The notes: a model not told the origin generated them from the letters alone. Positions 9,042 to 19,443 are shown, numbered from the stretch's first letter. The stretch: DNA of 64,000 bases from Daejeonella sp. H1SJ63 (GCF_029360775.1 NZ_JARKMZ010000007.1:220779-284778), one strand, 5' to 3'. Translations and numbers: made by a program.

Positions 9042-11369
9042 TCAATCTTTTTTACTTGTTTTTTTAAAAATACCCTTTACACGGCTAAATACGGGAGAGT
9101 TCTGTTCTTCTTTCGTCTGTACATCTACCACAGCTATTGTAACCATATTAACGATCTCACGAACAGAACTACCGAGCTGAAGCACATGAACAGGCTTGTT
9201 CAAACCAAGCAGAATTGGCCCTACAGCCTCCGCACCGCCGATTTCCTGAAGCAGCTTATAGGCAATATTTCCGGATTCGAGGTTAGGGAAGATCAGCACA
9301 TTTGCAGGAGCTCCTACCAGATTACTGAAAGGATAATTGTCCTTCAGCAAATCAGGGTTCATTGCAAAATTGGCCTGCATCTCGCCATCGACAACAATTT
9401 CTTTGTGTTTTTCATGTAAGATATTTACCGCCTGACGAACTTTCTGAGGCACTATACCATCATTTGATCCAAAGTTAGAATAAGACAGCATGGCAATTCT
9501 TGGCTGAATATTAAACTTCTTCACTGAGCGATCGAGCAGGCTTGTGATATCTACCAGTTCATCTACAGTCGGGTTCTCATTAACGGTTGTATCACCGAAG
9601 AAAACAGGACCTTTTTTGGTAAGCATCATGTACATCCCGGCAACACGATTTACATCGTCCTGGATGCCGATTACCTGCAATGCCGGCTTAATAGTTGATC
9701 CGTAATCTTTAGTCAAACCAGAAATCAGGGCATCAGCTTCACCAAACTGTACCATTGCAGCTCCATAATAATTACGGTCGCGCATCAGTTTTTTCGCCTC
9801 GAACAAGGTTACACCTCTGCGCTGACGCTTCTTATACAGGTATTCTGCAAACCTTGTACAGGTACTTGTATCCTCAAGCGGGTTAATAATACTTACGCCT
9901 TCCAGATCAAGTCCATTTTCAGCTATGATCGATTTTATACGTTCCTTATTACCAAGCAATATCGGAATGGCTATACCTTCATCGCGAACAATCTGGGCAG
10001 CCTTTAAGATTTTATAATGATCGGCTTCTGCAAAAACTACTCTTTTCGGAGCTGACTTAGCCTTATTGGTAAGCGTCCTCATCAGTTTATCGTCCAGTCC
10101 GAGTCTGGCTTTAAGCTCTTCATTATAAGCTTCCCAGTCTTTGATCTCCTTACGCGCCACACCCGACTGGATAGCGGCTTTTGCCACTGCAGGTGATACA
10201 GAGGTAATCAGACGGAAATCTATTGGTTTTGGGATGATATAATCCTTGCCAAATTTAAGATTCTTGGAATTATATGCCAGGTTAACAGCTTCAGGAACAG
10301 GCATTTTGGCAAGTTCTGCAATCGCAACTACAGCCGCTTTCTTCATCTCTTCATTGATCCCGGTAGCACGTACATCCAAAGCTCCTCTGAAGATATACGG
10401 GAATCCAAGCACATTATTCACCTGATTGGGATAATCTGAACGGCCGGTTGCCATAATGATGTCCTTACGCGTATTAATCGCCAGCTCATAGGCAATCTCC
10501 GGATTGGGGTTGGCCATCGCAAATACAATTGGATTTCTAGCCATTGTTTTCAGCATCTCGGGAGTCAAAACATCCGGAGAAGAGAGACCGATGAACACAT
10601 CTGAATCTTTTACTGCAGCGGCAAGGGTATCGATCTTACGGCTGGTTGCAAATTCTGCTTTAGTACCCTCCAGATTAGGGCGGTCGCTGCGGATCACTCC
10701 GGAGCGGTCAAGCATCACAATATTTTCTTTCCTGGCACCCAGACTTACATATAGACGGGTACATGAAATAGCTGCAGCACCTGCACCATTTACAACTATC
10801 TTTACTTTATCTAGCTTCTTTTTCTGAAGTTCACAGGCATTGATCAGAGCTGCGGCCGAAATGATAGCTGTTCCGTGCTGATCATCATGCATCACCGGAA
10901 TAGACATACATTCTTTAAGTCTTCGCTCAATTTCAAAGCACTCAGGGGCCTTAATATCCTCGAGGTTGACTCCTCCGAAAGTAGGCTCAAGGGCCTTTAC
11001 AATAGTAACAAACTCCTCAATATTCTGAGTATCCAGCTCAAGGTCGAATACATCAATATCCGCGAAAATTTTGAAGAGTAATCCCTTACCTTCCATTACC
11101 GGCTTACCGGCTTCAGGACCTATATCTCCCAGGCCCAGCACAGCAGAACCATTACTGATTACCGCTACCAGGTTACCCTTGGCTGTATATTTATAAACAT
11201 CTTCTTTATTCTCTGCTATACGAAGACAGGGCTCGGCAACTCCCGGCGAATAGGCCAGTGAAAGATCGCGTTGTGAGTTGGTTGGTTTAGTCGGTATAAC
11301 CTGTATTTTACCGGGACGGCCCTGTGAATGATAATCCAGTGCGTCTTGTTTACGGTTAATCTTGCTCAT
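9042..11369 (-). CDS. maeB: NADP-type malic enzyme with C-terminal phosphotransacetylase domain
   Basis: A 775-residue two-domain protein (E. coli MaeB is 759). Residues about 1-425 are malic enzyme: [11 protein letters not shown] with the catalytic Tyr, [15 protein letters not shown] with the catalytic Lys, the metal-site acidic residues near [11 protein letters not shown], and the nucleotide loop [11 protein letters not shown]. Residues about 430-775 resemble phosphate acetyltransferase and are usually non-catalytic, mediating acetyl-CoA control of the enzyme. It oxidatively decarboxylates malate to pyruvate; NADP preference is inferred from the family. A possible -7 box (TAATTTTA on the minus strand) lies upstream near 11390. 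The gene precedes ruvA by 28 nt. Confidence 0.95.
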   Translation of the reverse strand: MSKINRKQDALDYHSQGRPGKIQVIPTKPTNSQRDLSLAYSPGVAEPCLRIAENKEDVYKYTAKGNLVAVISNGSAVLGLGDIGPEAGKPVMEGKGLLFKIFADIDVFDLELDTQNIEEFVTIVKALEPTFGGVNLEDIKAPECFEIERRLKECMSIPVMHDDQHGTAIISAAALINACELQKKKLDKVKIVVNGAGAAAISCTRLYVSLGARKENIVMLDRSGVIRSDRPNLEGTKAEFATSRKIDTLAAAVKDSDVFIGLSSPDVLTPEMLKTMARNPIVFAMANPNPEIAYELAINTRKDIIMATGRSDYPNQVNNVLGFPYIFRGALDVRATGINEEMKKAAVVAIAELAKMPVPEAVNLAYNSKNLKFGKDYIIPKPIDFRLITSVSPAVAKAAIQSGVARKEIKDWEAYNEELKARLGLDDKLMRTLTNKAKSAPKRVVFAEADHYKILKAAQIVRDEGIAIPILLGNKERIKSIIAENGLDLEGVSIINPLEDTSTCTRFAEYLYKKRQRRGVTLFEAKKLMRDRNYYGAAMVQFGEADALISGLTKDYGSTIKPALQVIGIQDDVNRVAGMYMMLTKKGPVFFGDTTVNENPTVDELVDITSLLDRSVKKFNIQPRIAMLSYSNFGSNDGIVPQKVRQAVNILHEKHKEIVVDGEMQANFAMNPDLLKDNYPFSNLVGAPANVLIFPNLESGNIAYKLLQEIGGAEAVGPILLGLNKPVHVLQLGSSVREIVNMVTIAVVDVQTKEEQNSPVFSRVKGIFKKTSKKD

Positions 11370-11458
11370 TATTCAGGAATTGGTTAGGTGGGTAAAATTA
11401 CAATTCTTTTCATTATAGCTCTAATATAAGGAGCCGGCGTGCTTGTTTCATTCAGAAA

Positions 11459-12859
11459 TCAGCCTTTATTTATTTTCAGACGCATACCCGGTCTGATTGC
11501 TGATTTAACAAGCCCATTCAATACCCTGATCTCTTCAACTGTTGCCCCCTTAAATTTATCGGCTATTGCCGACAGGGTATCTCCTGCTTTAACAGTATAA
11601 TAAATAATATTACTTTCCTTTACGGGACTTCCTTTTTTTGAGTCAGGACTGAGCGCCAAACTCTGCCCCGGACTAATATGACTTCCTTTTATATTATTCC
11701 AGGCTTTCAAATCTTCAGGTTCCAACTCATATTTTCTGGCAATTACACTGAGACTCTCGCCGGCTTTGACTTTATGAATAAGAGGCTTTGAAAATTTTGC
11801 AGACTCAGGTGCCGAAGTAGATTTATATTCAGGATTTACAGTTAATAGCGGAACCGGTGCAGCTGCTTCATCTGTATTATTAAAAAGATCATATAGTGAG
11901 GCATAGGCAGAATTGGTAACGGTTGGAATAACCAGCGAGGCCGGTGCACTTTCAGAACCGTTTATAATTTGCTTTTTATATGACGGATTTAGTATCAGCA
12001 GCTCTTTTAAATCCAGTCCGGCAGCTTCAGCAACACTATTGATTGATATCCTTTTATTAACCGGGATGATGTCGGTCAGAATATTAAAACCTGCCGGCTT
12101 CACAAAAATCTGATGATCCTTATGATATGACATTGCATATATGGTAGCAATAAAGGCTGGAACATAGTTTTGGGTTTGTACAGGCAGAAATGGCCTTACC
12201 CTCCAGAAATCTGCAATCCCCCCTGATTTTTGAATCGCTCTGGTCACGGCACCGGTTCCACAGTTATAGGCGGCTATTGTTAAAAGCCAGTCGCCGGTAC
12301 GTTTATAGGCATCCATCAGATATTGCGCAGCAGCATGGCTGGCCTTTACCGGGTCTTTTCGTTCATCGGTATAGGTATCCATTTTCAATCCGTAACCTTT
12401 TGCCGTTTCCGACATAAACTGCCATGGCCCCACAGCGCCTGATCTGGAAACCGCCTGAGGATTTAAAGCGGACTCTACAACGGTAAGGAATTTCAGTTCT
12501 TCCGGAATACCCACCTCTTTCAATGCCTTTTCAAAGATGGGGAAATAGTACTCAGACAATCCCAGCATTCTGCCGATCTGCTCCTTACGGCTGATATAAG
12601 TATCTATATATTTCTGAACATGTTCATTGTAAGAAAGTGAGACATTTTTCTGCAGGGAATCAAGTCTTTTTTTAAAAAGAAGATTCTGATAAGATAGTAT
12701 CGGATCAGCAATTTCAGGTGCAGCAGGAAGGGTATCTTGTATTCCCGGTTTAGTATTGGAAGGTAAAACAGAAGCAGGTGATGCAAAACACCAGATGACC
12801 GGGATTAATATGGCAAGAAAGATACAGATTATTGATTTTCTCATCATGGGCAAACACAA
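11459..12859 (-). CDS. MltD-like membrane-bound lytic transglycosylase with two LysM domains
   Basis: Up to 466 residues. A signal peptide follows the opening Met residues (MRKSIICIF, cleavage near residue 27-30). The Met at 12847 or 12844 gives a more canonical signal peptide than the outermost Met used here. The SLT domain occupies about 90-260, with catalytic Glu129 in VVESALNP, then GAVGPWQFM and LLTIAAYNCG. Two LysM peptidoglycan-binding domains lie near 363-405 (HKVKAGESLSVIA) and 417-463 (YTVKAGDTLSAIA). It cleaves glycan strands to 1,6-anhydro products in the periplasm. The gene lies 17 nt after gatA and is probably co-transcribed with it. Confidence 0.92.
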   Translation of the reverse strand: MCLPMMRKSIICIFLAILIPVIWCFASPASVLPSNTKPGIQDTLPAAPEIADPILSYQNLLFKKRLDSLQKNVSLSYNEHVQKYIDTYISRKEQIGRMLGLSEYYFPIFEKALKEVGIPEELKFLTVVESALNPQAVSRSGAVGPWQFMSETAKGYGLKMDTYTDERKDPVKASHAAAQYLMDAYKRTGDWLLTIAAYNCGTGAVTRAIQKSGGIADFWRVRPFLPVQTQNYVPAFIATIYAMSYHKDHQIFVKPAGFNILTDIIPVNKRISINSVAEAAGLDLKELLILNPSYKKQIINGSESAPASLVIPTVTNSAYASLYDLFNNTDEAAAPVPLLTVNPEYKSTSAPESAKFSKPLIHKVKAGESLSVIARKYELEPEDLKAWNNIKGSHISPGQSLALSPDSKKGSPVKESNIIYYTVKAGDTLSAIADKFKGATVEEIRVLNGLVKSAIRPGMRLKINKG

Positions 12860-12876
12860 TATACTGATTCTTAAAT

Positions 12877-14316
12877 TTAAACAGGATCAAGCAACTTAAT
12901 GAAATTTTGGGAGAACTTTAATAACTCCGCTTCTTCAAAACGTTTTCCAAGCAATTGCATCCCAACCGGCAAGCCGGCTTTAGTTCTGCCGGCAGGCACT
13001 GAAATGGCAGGAATTCCTGCTAATGATGCCTGTACTGTAAAGATATCAGCCAGATAATTTACTACCGGATCGTCGCTACCCTCGCCAATAGTAAAAGCAG
13101 GGGTTGGAGCAGTTGGCAGCAATATAAAATCGTATTGTTTCAGAATTTCGTTGGTTTTATCACGGATCATACGACGTACCCTCTGCGCTTTGGCATAGTA
13201 GGCATCATAATATCCGGCACTAAGCACAAAGGTACCCAGTACAATCCTTCGTTTCACCTCAGGCCCGAAACCTTCAGATCGTGATGTTTTATAGGTTGAT
13301 TCCAGATCAATAGCCCTCTTGCTCCGATAACCGTAATGAACACCGTCATATCGTGCGAGGTTTGAAGATGCCTCGGCCATAGTCAGGATATAATAGGTTG
13401 GAACTACGTACTCCAGAAGGTCAAAAGATACAGGCTCAAGAGTATGTCCTGCTGATCTGAGTGCCTCTATACTCTTTTCAAATTCCTGCTTCACTTCAGG
13501 ATCGAGCCCCTCTGAATGCAGGGCTTCAGACAGATAGGCAATTTTTTTCTTTGAATCAGGCTGTTCTGCAAGATTAATATGAGGCACAGCTTTTGAAGAA
13601 GCTGTGCTGTCATACTGATCAGAACCGGCAATAATCTCCAGCAGAATCGATGCATCCTCAACACAATTTGTTATCGGCCCAACCTGATCGAAAGAAGATG
13701 CGTATGAAATAATTCCATGTCTTGAAACTCTGCCATAAGTAGGTTTCAAGCCTACAACTCCGCAAAATGAAGCAGGCTGACGAACGGATCCACCGGTATC
13801 TGTACCCAAAGCAGCAAGGCAAAGTCCTGCCTGAACTGCTACTGCTGCACCACCGGATGAGCCTCCCGAAACTTTCGTCTTATCTGCATAATTCTTTACC
13901 GGTCCGTAAAAAGACGACTCGTTGGATGCACCCATTGCAAACTCATCACAGTTCAAACGTCCGATTATGATAGCATCCTCAGCAAGAAGACGTTCAACTA
14001 CAGTTGCCGAAAAGGGAGAAATATAATTTTCCAATATTCTGGAACAGGCAGAAACATGATGGTCTTTATAACAAATGTTATCCTTTATGCCAATGACCAT
14101 ACCGGCCAGTCTGCCGGCAGTTCCTGAATTGATTTTCTGCTGAATGTGCAGCGCTTCGGCACGGGCCTCATCAGCAAAAACCTCCACAAAAGCATTAAGA
14201 TCAGAATTCTGGTCTATACGCTCAAGATAGTGATCCACAATCTCACTTAACGTGATCTTTGGGTCATGCTTTGCTAATGCCGACTGAATTTTGGAAAGAG
14301 AAGATAGACCTTCCAT
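12877..14316 (-). CDS. gatA: Asp-tRNA(Asn)/Glu-tRNA(Gln) amidotransferase subunit A
   Basis: A 479-residue amidase-signature protein. The Ser-cisSer-Lys triad is visible as Lys78 (GIKDNICY), Ser153 (GGSSGGAAV) and Ser177 (DTGGSVRQPA), in the same spacing as characterised GatA. It releases ammonia from glutamine and channels it to GatB for amidation of mischarged Asp-tRNA(Asn) or Glu-tRNA(Gln). GatB and GatC are not in the window, which is common because the subunits are often unlinked in this phylum. A possible promoter (TATTTTAG on the minus strand) lies within 35 nt of the ATG. A generic amidase is possible but the FAMGASNESS motif favours GatA. Confidence 0.94.
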   Translation of the reverse strand: MEGLSSLSKIQSALAKHDPKITLSEIVDHYLERIDQNSDLNAFVEVFADEARAEALHIQQKINSGTAGRLAGMVIGIKDNICYKDHHVSACSRILENYISPFSATVVERLLAEDAIIIGRLNCDEFAMGASNESSFYGPVKNYADKTKVSGGSSGGAAVAVQAGLCLAALGTDTGGSVRQPASFCGVVGLKPTYGRVSRHGIISYASSFDQVGPITNCVEDASILLEIIAGSDQYDSTASSKAVPHINLAEQPDSKKKIAYLSEALHSEGLDPEVKQEFEKSIEALRSAGHTLEPVSFDLLEYVVPTYYILTMAEASSNLARYDGVHYGYRSKRAIDLESTYKTSRSEGFGPEVKRRIVLGTFVLSAGYYDAYYAKAQRVRRMIRDKTNEILKQYDFILLPTAPTPAFTIGEGSDDPVVNYLADIFTVQASLAGIPAISVPAGRTKAGLPVGMQLLGKRFEEAELLKFSQNFIKLLDPV

Positions 14317-14372
14317 GCCTAAAATAATGTATTATTAGTATTTAACAGTTTATGAAGACGGCAATTTTGTAA

Positions 14373-14386
14373 ACAAGCATGCTTGT
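14373..14386. repeat. 14-bp perfect palindrome between tatA and gatA
   Basis: ACAAGCATGCTTGT reads identically on both strands. It lies between the tat genes and gatA, next to a short CTGCCGGCC run resembling the hairpin repeats of the polysaccharide locus. It could be a decayed repeat or a binding site; nothing distinguishes these. Confidence 0.4.
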
Positions 14387-14449
14387 CTGCCGGCCAGAGT
14401 AGGCTCTCTATCGTCTCTAAAGATTCCCAAAAAGGCAAAATGATAAAAT

Positions 14450-14490
14450 GACCCTGCCCTCTGCCAATAAAATTGGAAGCAGGCAGGATC
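14450..14490 (-). terminator. Hairpin downstream of the tatA genes
   Basis: An imperfect inverted repeat of about 18 bp pairs GA-CCTGCC...CAAT with ATTG...GGCAGG-TC around an AAA loop, starting 20 nt after the tatA stop. Minus-strand sequence beyond it is T-rich (ATTTTATCATTTT). It probably limits read-through from the tat genes into gatA. The T tract is interrupted, so efficiency is uncertain. Confidence 0.5.
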
Positions 14491-14509
14491 ATTCCCAATA
14501 GCTTTATTC

Positions 14510-14704
14510 TTATTTAGCGTCCTGATCTTTGGAAGGAGTTTCTCCTTCTCCGTTCTGGGCAGTTTTGAATTCCTTAATACCTTTGCCCAATCCGCGCATA
14601 AGTTCAGGAATTTTTTTACCTCCAAACATCAACAGAACAACCACTACGATTAAGATAATTTCAGTGGCTCCAAGTCCTGCAAATAATAAAATTGAATTTA
14701 ACAT
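14510..14704 (-). CDS. tatA: Twin-arginine translocase subunit TatA (short paralogue)
   Basis: A 64-residue protein with the TatA pattern: a short N-terminal periplasmic segment, one membrane helix (about 12-28, TEIILIVVVVLLMFGG), the hinge FGGKKIPEL, and an amphipathic helix (MRGLGKGIKEFK) followed by a polar tail. TatA oligomers form the pore-like assembly that lets folded proteins with RR signal peptides cross the inner membrane. It lies 6 nt after a second, larger TatA-type gene. TatC is not in the window. Confidence 0.93.
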   Translation of the reverse strand: MLNSILLFAGLGATEIILIVVVVLLMFGGKKIPELMRGLGKGIKEFKTAQNGEGETPSKDQDAK

Positions 14705-14710
14705 GATAGT

Positions 14711-15172
14711 TTATTTAATGTGCGTATTTGTTTGCTCAACTCCCGACTCTTCAGAAGTGCTCGTATTTTCTGCAGCCGGATCTTCTGAATTAACTACAGA
14801 TTCAGGCTGAGTATTCGTTTCGTTTTCCAGAGCTGTCTGATCCAGAGAGGCGTATCCATGCTCCAGAACAGTTTCATCAGGATTACTGTAACTATAATTA
14901 TTTGTATCAGACGGAGATTCAGTATCCAGGTAACTTGTGGCAGACTCCATTTCTGCTTTTGCCTGATCAGCTACTTCATTCACAGCATTGATATTATTGT
15001 GAATTTCCCGTTTTATACCATCAGATGCATCTTTAAATTCCCTTAGTCCTTTACCCAATCCACGGGCAAGTTCAGGAAGTTTCTTACCACCAAAAAGAAG
15101 CAAGACTACAAGGAATATCAGGATCATCTCCGGCCCTCCGATATTCAGAAATAACAATTCAGAGTAAAACAT
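14711..15172 (-). CDS. TatA/TatB-type translocase protein with long acidic tail
   Basis: A 153-residue protein whose first 50 residues duplicate the TatA architecture: membrane helix about 13-28 ([17 protein letters not shown]), hinge KKLPEL, amphipathic [14 protein letters not shown]. Residues 60-153 form a Ser/Thr/Glu-rich, probably disordered tail. That length is nearer TatB than TatA, but the FGGKKLPEL hinge and lack of TatB-specific features favour TatA. It may fill a TatB-like role beside the short TatA. It begins 17 nt from a good -7 box and is followed directly by tatA. Confidence 0.85.
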   Translation of the reverse strand: MFYSELLFLNIGGPEMILIFLVVLLLFGGKKLPELARGLGKGLREFKDASDGIKREIHNNINAVNEVADQAKAEMESATSYLDTESPSDTNNYSYSNPDETVLEHGYASLDQTALENETNTQPESVVNSEDPAAENTSTSEESGVEQTNTHIK

Positions 15173-15189
15173 AATATAAATTCAATATA

Positions 15190-15197
15190 CAAATATA
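15190..15197 (-). promoter_or_regulatory. -7 promoter box for the tat genes
   Basis: The minus strand reads TATATTTG, an exact TAnnTTTG, 17 nt before the start of the larger tatA-type gene. A GGCA/TGCC inverted repeat abuts it upstream. No TTG sits at the ideal spacing, so the -33 element is weak. Confidence 0.45.
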
Positions 15198-15225
15198 GGC
15201 AATTTAAATGCCTTTAGTTTAAAAA

Positions 15226-16470
15226 TTAATTTGCCAGCCAGCCGGCAGGATTCATAGGAGCAGCACCCTTACGCACTTCGAAGTGCACCTCAGTTGTCCC
15301 ATCGACCGGATCTGTGATCACAACCCCTATATTCTGCTTTAACGAAATTTTCTGCCCTCTTGATACAGAAACTGACTTTAAATTTGAATATACTGTGAAA
15401 TACTCCCCGTGTCTGATCAGTACGGCATAGGATCCTGAGATATTCTGAACAGCTGCAACCTCGCCGCCGAAAACAGCTCTTACCGGAGATCCGGGTGCTG
15501 TTTTAATATCAACCCCATTGTTTTCAACAGTTACATTGCGCCCGATAGTATGGTTTCCAAAATCCTCAATAATCATTCCATTGCTTACCGGCCATGGTAA
15601 ATTACCACGGCTTCCAAGAAAATCTGATGATAATTTTGCCGATTCAGGGGTAGCCGCAAGGATACTCGAACCGCTTGCAATATTACGCGAAGGAGAACCG
15701 TCTTTATTACCTGCTTTTGCTTCGGCCTCGGCTCTTTTTCTGGCCTCCTCTATTTCGCGGTTAATCGCATTCTGAATAGCCCTGTTGAGCCTTGCAGATT
15801 CTCTTTGCTTCTGAGTTAACTCCTGCTTAAGTTTCTTTTCCTGACTGGTAAGGCTGCTCAAAACCTTTGATTTACTATTTTTCTGAACAGCAAGGGTTTT
15901 ACGTTCTTTCTGCTGATCAGTGAGCAGATTATTTTTCTCCTTCTTATTCTTATCAAGCTCGGTGATCTTATGATTCAGATCGGTCTGAGTTCCTTCAATA
16001 TATCTGGCCTGTTTTTGCCTGTACTCGCTGAATTGCTGCAGGTATTTTAATCGTTTGTAGGCCTGATTAAAATTCTGGGAAGCAAAAATAAACATCAGCT
16101 TACTGTATGAACTCTGATTACGAAAAGCAAAGAGAACCATAGCAGCATACTCCTTTTTGAGTTTCACGAGCTGCGACTGAAGTGAGCGTACTGTATTTGT
16201 ATTTTCAGAAATCTGATTATCAAGCAGTTTCACCTCAGAATTGATGATACTGATCTTGCGTTCACGAAGCCGGATCTGAGCATTCAATGCCCGGATCTCT
16301 TTCAGCGATAAACTTTTATTGCTTGCTGTTTGATTAAGACTGCGGTTCAGCGATTCAATTTCCCTGGTCAAAGCCTCCTTTTGCCTCCTGAGTTCAGAAC
16401 TGCTCTGGGCGAAAGCTTCTGCTGCAAAGCAAAAAACAAACAAAAAGAAAATACTCTTTAAGGCATTCAT
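15226..16470 (-). CDS. EnvC-like murein hydrolase activator (degenerate M23/LytM domain)
   Basis: A 414-residue protein. A signal peptide (residues 1-21, ending AEAFAQ) is followed by a long coiled coil (about 24-250; RRQKEALTREIESLNR, many K/E/Q heptads) and a C-terminal LytM domain (about 293-414). Zinc ligands are missing: the usual HxxxD is NNGVD and the HxH is EVHFE. The domain is therefore probably non-enzymatic, as in E. coli EnvC, which activates cell-division amidases in the periplasm. Its target amidase is not in the window. It is 14 nt after the DUF4292-like gene, in the same operon as dut and the TPR protein. Confidence 0.9.
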   Translation of the reverse strand: MNALKSIFFLFVFCFAAEAFAQSSSELRRQKEALTREIESLNRSLNQTASNKSLSLKEIRALNAQIRLRERKISIINSEVKLLDNQISENTNTVRSLQSQLVKLKKEYAAMVLFAFRNQSSYSKLMFIFASQNFNQAYKRLKYLQQFSEYRQKQARYIEGTQTDLNHKITELDKNKKEKNNLLTDQQKERKTLAVQKNSKSKVLSSLTSQEKKLKQELTQKQRESARLNRAIQNAINREIEEARKRAEAEAKAGNKDGSPSRNIASGSSILAATPESAKLSSDFLGSRGNLPWPVSNGMIIEDFGNHTIGRNVTVENNGVDIKTAPGSPVRAVFGGEVAAVQNISGSYAVLIRHGEYFTVYSNLKSVSVSRGQKISLKQNIGVVITDPVDGTTEVHFEVRKGAAPMNPAGWLAN

Positions 16471-16484
16471 TCAACCAAATGTAT

Positions 16485-17291
16485 TTAATTTTTAATCAAA
16501 AACCGATCCGGAACCCTGAATGGAAGATCTATTGTACCATCGGCATCCACTTTTAAAAACTCGAGTTTCAGTGCCAGGGATTTCTTTTTTGTTTTTGTAC
16601 TCATCTCCACAAAATGCGGAAAATCATGCTGATTTAAAGCGATAAAATTACCATAATTTACAATGAGTTCCTGCCCGGAAACAATATCACCCAACTTATT
16701 CAGGGTAACCTTATTCTGAAGATTAGCCTTCAGATCATAGACAAGAGAACCAATAATACTTTTCAGCAAAGTTTCATCACCTTCGGCACTCAGTTCGGTT
16801 GAGTCGCTGAGAAGGTCGGAAACTGTATTACCGATCAACACAGACTGCAATGTCTTAAAATTGATCCTGTCATTGGTGAATTCATAAATATAACTAAATG
16901 GCTTTTTGATATAAATATTATCCAGACGATTCAGAATCTTCACACTATCCGGAGTGATTAATGCCCTCGCAACTTCCACTCCGGCCATTGCCGTTACCGA
17001 AACCCAGATTACCTCATTATTTTTCATCCGGATATTCATATTCACCTCATTGCTTTTATTATCTATGCTCAGGTCAGCTTTAGCTTTAATGACAAGGGTA
17101 CTGAAAACGGCGTCCTTATCCCTGATCTGATTAATTTTATTGAGCTTGCTGTTATCTGCTGCAATTGCCTGCACAACTACAAGTTCGGGTGCAGGCTCTG
17201 GTGTCAGCACCAGCTTTTTGGATTTACATGACAACAACACCGCAATGACGGTAAACAGGCAAAGCAGCTTATTCAAGGTATTTCTTTTCAT
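16485..17291 (-). CDS. DUF4292-type outer-membrane lipoprotein
   Basis: A 268-residue lipoprotein: MKRNTLNKLLCLFTVIAVLLSC places the lipid Cys at residue 22. The mature part is an alternating beta pattern with VSVTAMAGVEVARALITPDSVKILNR, typical of the Bacteroidota DUF4292 family, whose fold resembles LolB/LolA-type lipid carriers. A role in lipoprotein or lipid transfer to the outer membrane is therefore a family-level inference, not shown here. Its start lies 23 nt inside the TPR gene, implying coupled translation. Position between the TPR protein and EnvC is typical of the phylum. Confidence 0.82.
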   Translation of the reverse strand: MKRNTLNKLLCLFTVIAVLLSCKSKKLVLTPEPAPELVVVQAIAADNSKLNKINQIRDKDAVFSTLVIKAKADLSIDNKSNEVNMNIRMKNNEVIWVSVTAMAGVEVARALITPDSVKILNRLDNIYIKKPFSYIYEFTNDRINFKTLQSVLIGNTVSDLLSDSTELSAEGDETLLKSIIGSLVYDLKANLQNKVTLNKLGDIVSGQELIVNYGNFIALNQHDFPHFVEMSTKTKKKSLALKLEFLKVDADGTIDLPFRVPDRFLIKN

Positions 17292-19008
17292 TTATTTTTT
17301 TATCCAGTGTGTTTGATCCTGAACCCAGGCTCTTCGCTTTTTGCCATTGTTCAAGTGCTTTTTCTTTTTCTCCAAGAAAGAATAAAATATCTCCGTAATG
17401 TTCTGTCTGAGTTGCATTGGAGCCCGTACCATTCCCCAGCGCTTTTTCTATCCAGACTCTGGCCTCAGCGTATTTCTTCAATCTGAACAGTATCCAGGCA
17501 TAAGTATCTTCTGAGGATGAATTACCGGGTTCAAGTTCTATTGAACGCTTTGACATGCTGGCCGCTTCCTCAAGGTTTTCTCCTCTTAACGATAAATAAT
17601 ATGCATAATTGTTGAGTACATAACTATTTCTGGGATCAATCTCCAATGCTTTGGCATAAGACTGGTCAGATTCTTTGTACTTTTTAAGCGCATTATATGA
17701 ATCGCCCAACATGGAATATACCTGCATCAATATCTCTTTATCCTCGGTTTCCAGGTCCAGCGTATTCTTCAGATAGGAAACAGCCTTCTCATGCTGTCCG
17801 GTTTGAGCAAAACCAATTCCGGTATAGAGATATAATGCTGCCTGATTTGGGAAAATGCTCAATGCCGTTTGTCCGTCTTTAACAAGCTGCTGAAACTCAT
17901 TAAGACTAAGCTCTATACGAAGCAGCTGCTCCCAGATCTGATAAACCTGATCATTGATTTTCAATGCTTTAATGTAGGCTTCCTTAGCCTCTGCAAATTT
18001 CCGCTCCTGAAACAATACATCTCCGTGAACGGCAAATGCCTTGGCTTCATCCGGATGAACCTTTACCATAATGGAGGTTAATTCATTGGCATTGGCCCTT
18101 GCTTTCATATCAGCAAACATTGGAAAAAAGGAAAGCACAATCCTCACCTTTTCATCAATACTCAGATTAGGATCATTAAAGGCCACCTTCAACTCAATAA
18201 ATGTATTATCAAACTGTCTCAATGCTTTATACTGATCAGCCAGAGCCAGCCTTATCAGTGCATCAGCAGGAGCTATCTGCTTTGCCTTATTCAGTACTTC
18301 AATCGCTTTTTCTCTTTGACCCGCTTTGGTTAAAACTTCATTCAGAAAAATATAATTACGGATTTCCTGTGGATTAGCAGCAATCTGCCTGCGAAGTTCC
18401 TCTTCCAGTTTAACCGATTTGCCCTGCTGCATCATAATCCGTTGCCTGGCAGATGACAATTCTTCGGATGAACCAAATCGCTTCTCAACTTCATCGTAAG
18501 CAGCAATAGCATCATCTACCTTTTTAAGCAGCAGTAAGGCATTTGCCTTATCGTAAAAATAAGCTTCATTATCCGGAGCAATCTTTGTGAGTTCAGCAAG
18601 TACGGGCACCAGTTTATCAATCTTATTGCTTTTTTTGTAAATATCTGCCAGCAGCACCCAATACCACTCATTTTCAGGCTTTACCGTCACTGCGTTCCTG
18701 AGCAGATATTCAGCCTCCTCAAGCTGACTGCCGGCAAACTTTATACTTCCCAGTTCATACATCGCTGCATCATTGGCCGGGTCAGTTTCCAGAATTTTTG
18801 AAAAACTCGATGCAGCCTGAGGATAATTCATCACTAATTTTTCATGCAGACCGTCAAAGAACAGATCCTTCACCAGATTACTGTCCTTCTGACTCAGCAT
18901 TCTACCGGTAACTATAACCACATCCTTCTTCTTCTCCTGCTTCTTGCGCTGGGCAAAAAGAACAGAAGTAAAAAGTACCAAAGAAAACAGGATTGCGGCC
19001 TTCTTCAT
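17269..19008 (-). CDS. Tetratricopeptide repeat protein, exported
   Basis: A 579-residue protein with a signal peptide (residues 1-19, ending VLFAQ). From about residue 50 onward it is almost wholly TPR repeats, seen as recurring A-x-x-x-Y/F-x-K-A-L-x-x-x-P units, such as DNAAMYELGSIKF, AFAVHGDVLFQERKFAEAK and SYAKALEIDPRNSYVLNNYA. TPR superhelices bind partner proteins, so this is probably a periplasmic scaffold. It starts 3 nt after dut and overlaps the DUF4292-like lipoprotein, so the two are likely expressed together. No catalytic domain is visible. Confidence 0.88.
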   Translation of the reverse strand: MKKAAILFSLVLFTSVLFAQRKKQEKKKDVVIVTGRMLSQKDSNLVKDLFFDGLHEKLVMNYPQAASSFSKILETDPANDAAMYELGSIKFAGSQLEEAEYLLRNAVTVKPENEWYWVLLADIYKKSNKIDKLVPVLAELTKIAPDNEAYFYDKANALLLLKKVDDAIAAYDEVEKRFGSSEELSSARQRIMMQQGKSVKLEEELRRQIAANPQEIRNYIFLNEVLTKAGQREKAIEVLNKAKQIAPADALIRLALADQYKALRQFDNTFIELKVAFNDPNLSIDEKVRIVLSFFPMFADMKARANANELTSIMVKVHPDEAKAFAVHGDVLFQERKFAEAKEAYIKALKINDQVYQIWEQLLRIELSLNEFQQLVKDGQTALSIFPNQAALYLYTGIGFAQTGQHEKAVSYLKNTLDLETEDKEILMQVYSMLGDSYNALKKYKESDQSYAKALEIDPRNSYVLNNYAYYLSLRGENLEEAASMSKRSIELEPGNSSSEDTYAWILFRLKKYAEARVWIEKALGNGTGSNATQTEHYGDILFFLGEKEKALEQWQKAKSLGSGSNTLDKKINEKKYLE

Positions 19009-19011
19009 GAT

Positions 19012-19443
19012 TTAAACTCCGGTATGTCCGTACCCACCTGCACCACGAACGGTATCAGTCAAAATTTCAACCTGCTCCCAAACTACCTGCTCATGACAGG
19101 CAATAACCATCTGTGCTATGCGCTCTCCATTGTTCACAATAAACTCAGTATCTGAAAAATTGATCAGAAGAATCTTTATTTCTCCCCGATAATCAGCATC
19201 GATGGTGCCGGGAGTATTTAATATGCTGATGCCATGCTTATAGGCCAAACCGCTTCTGGGCCTGATCTGAGCCTCATACCCAACCGGAAGCTCAATAAAA
19301 AGACCTGTCGGGATCAGCCTCCGCTCCATAGGTTTTAAAAGCACAGCTTCTTCAATATTGGCACGAAGATCCATTCCTGCAGATGCTGCCGTTTCATAGG
19401 CCGGCAGGGCATGGGATGATTTATTTATAATTCTGATATTCAT
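19012..19443 (-). CDS. dut: Deoxyuridine 5'-triphosphate nucleotidohydrolase
   Basis: A 143-residue homotrimeric dUTPase of normal length. The five conserved motifs are present, including [31 protein letters not shown] (catalytic Asp), NGERIAQMV, and the C-terminal [10 protein letters not shown] that closes over the substrate. It hydrolyses dUTP to dUMP and pyrophosphate, keeping uracil out of DNA and feeding thymidylate synthesis. The start overlaps the flippase stop by 4 nt. Confidence 0.97.
   Translation of the reverse strand: MNIRIINKSSHALPAYETAASAGMDLRANIEEAVLLKPMERRLIPTGLFIELPVGYEAQIRPRSGLAYKHGISILNTPGTIDADYRGEIKILLINFSDTEFIVNNGERIAQMVIACHEQVVWEQVEILTDTVRGAGGYGHTGV

Noticed and set aside
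14350-14625. 91-codon minus-strand frame over the tatA 3' end
   Set aside because: It is out of frame with tatA, runs through the terminator hairpin and has no family resemblance.
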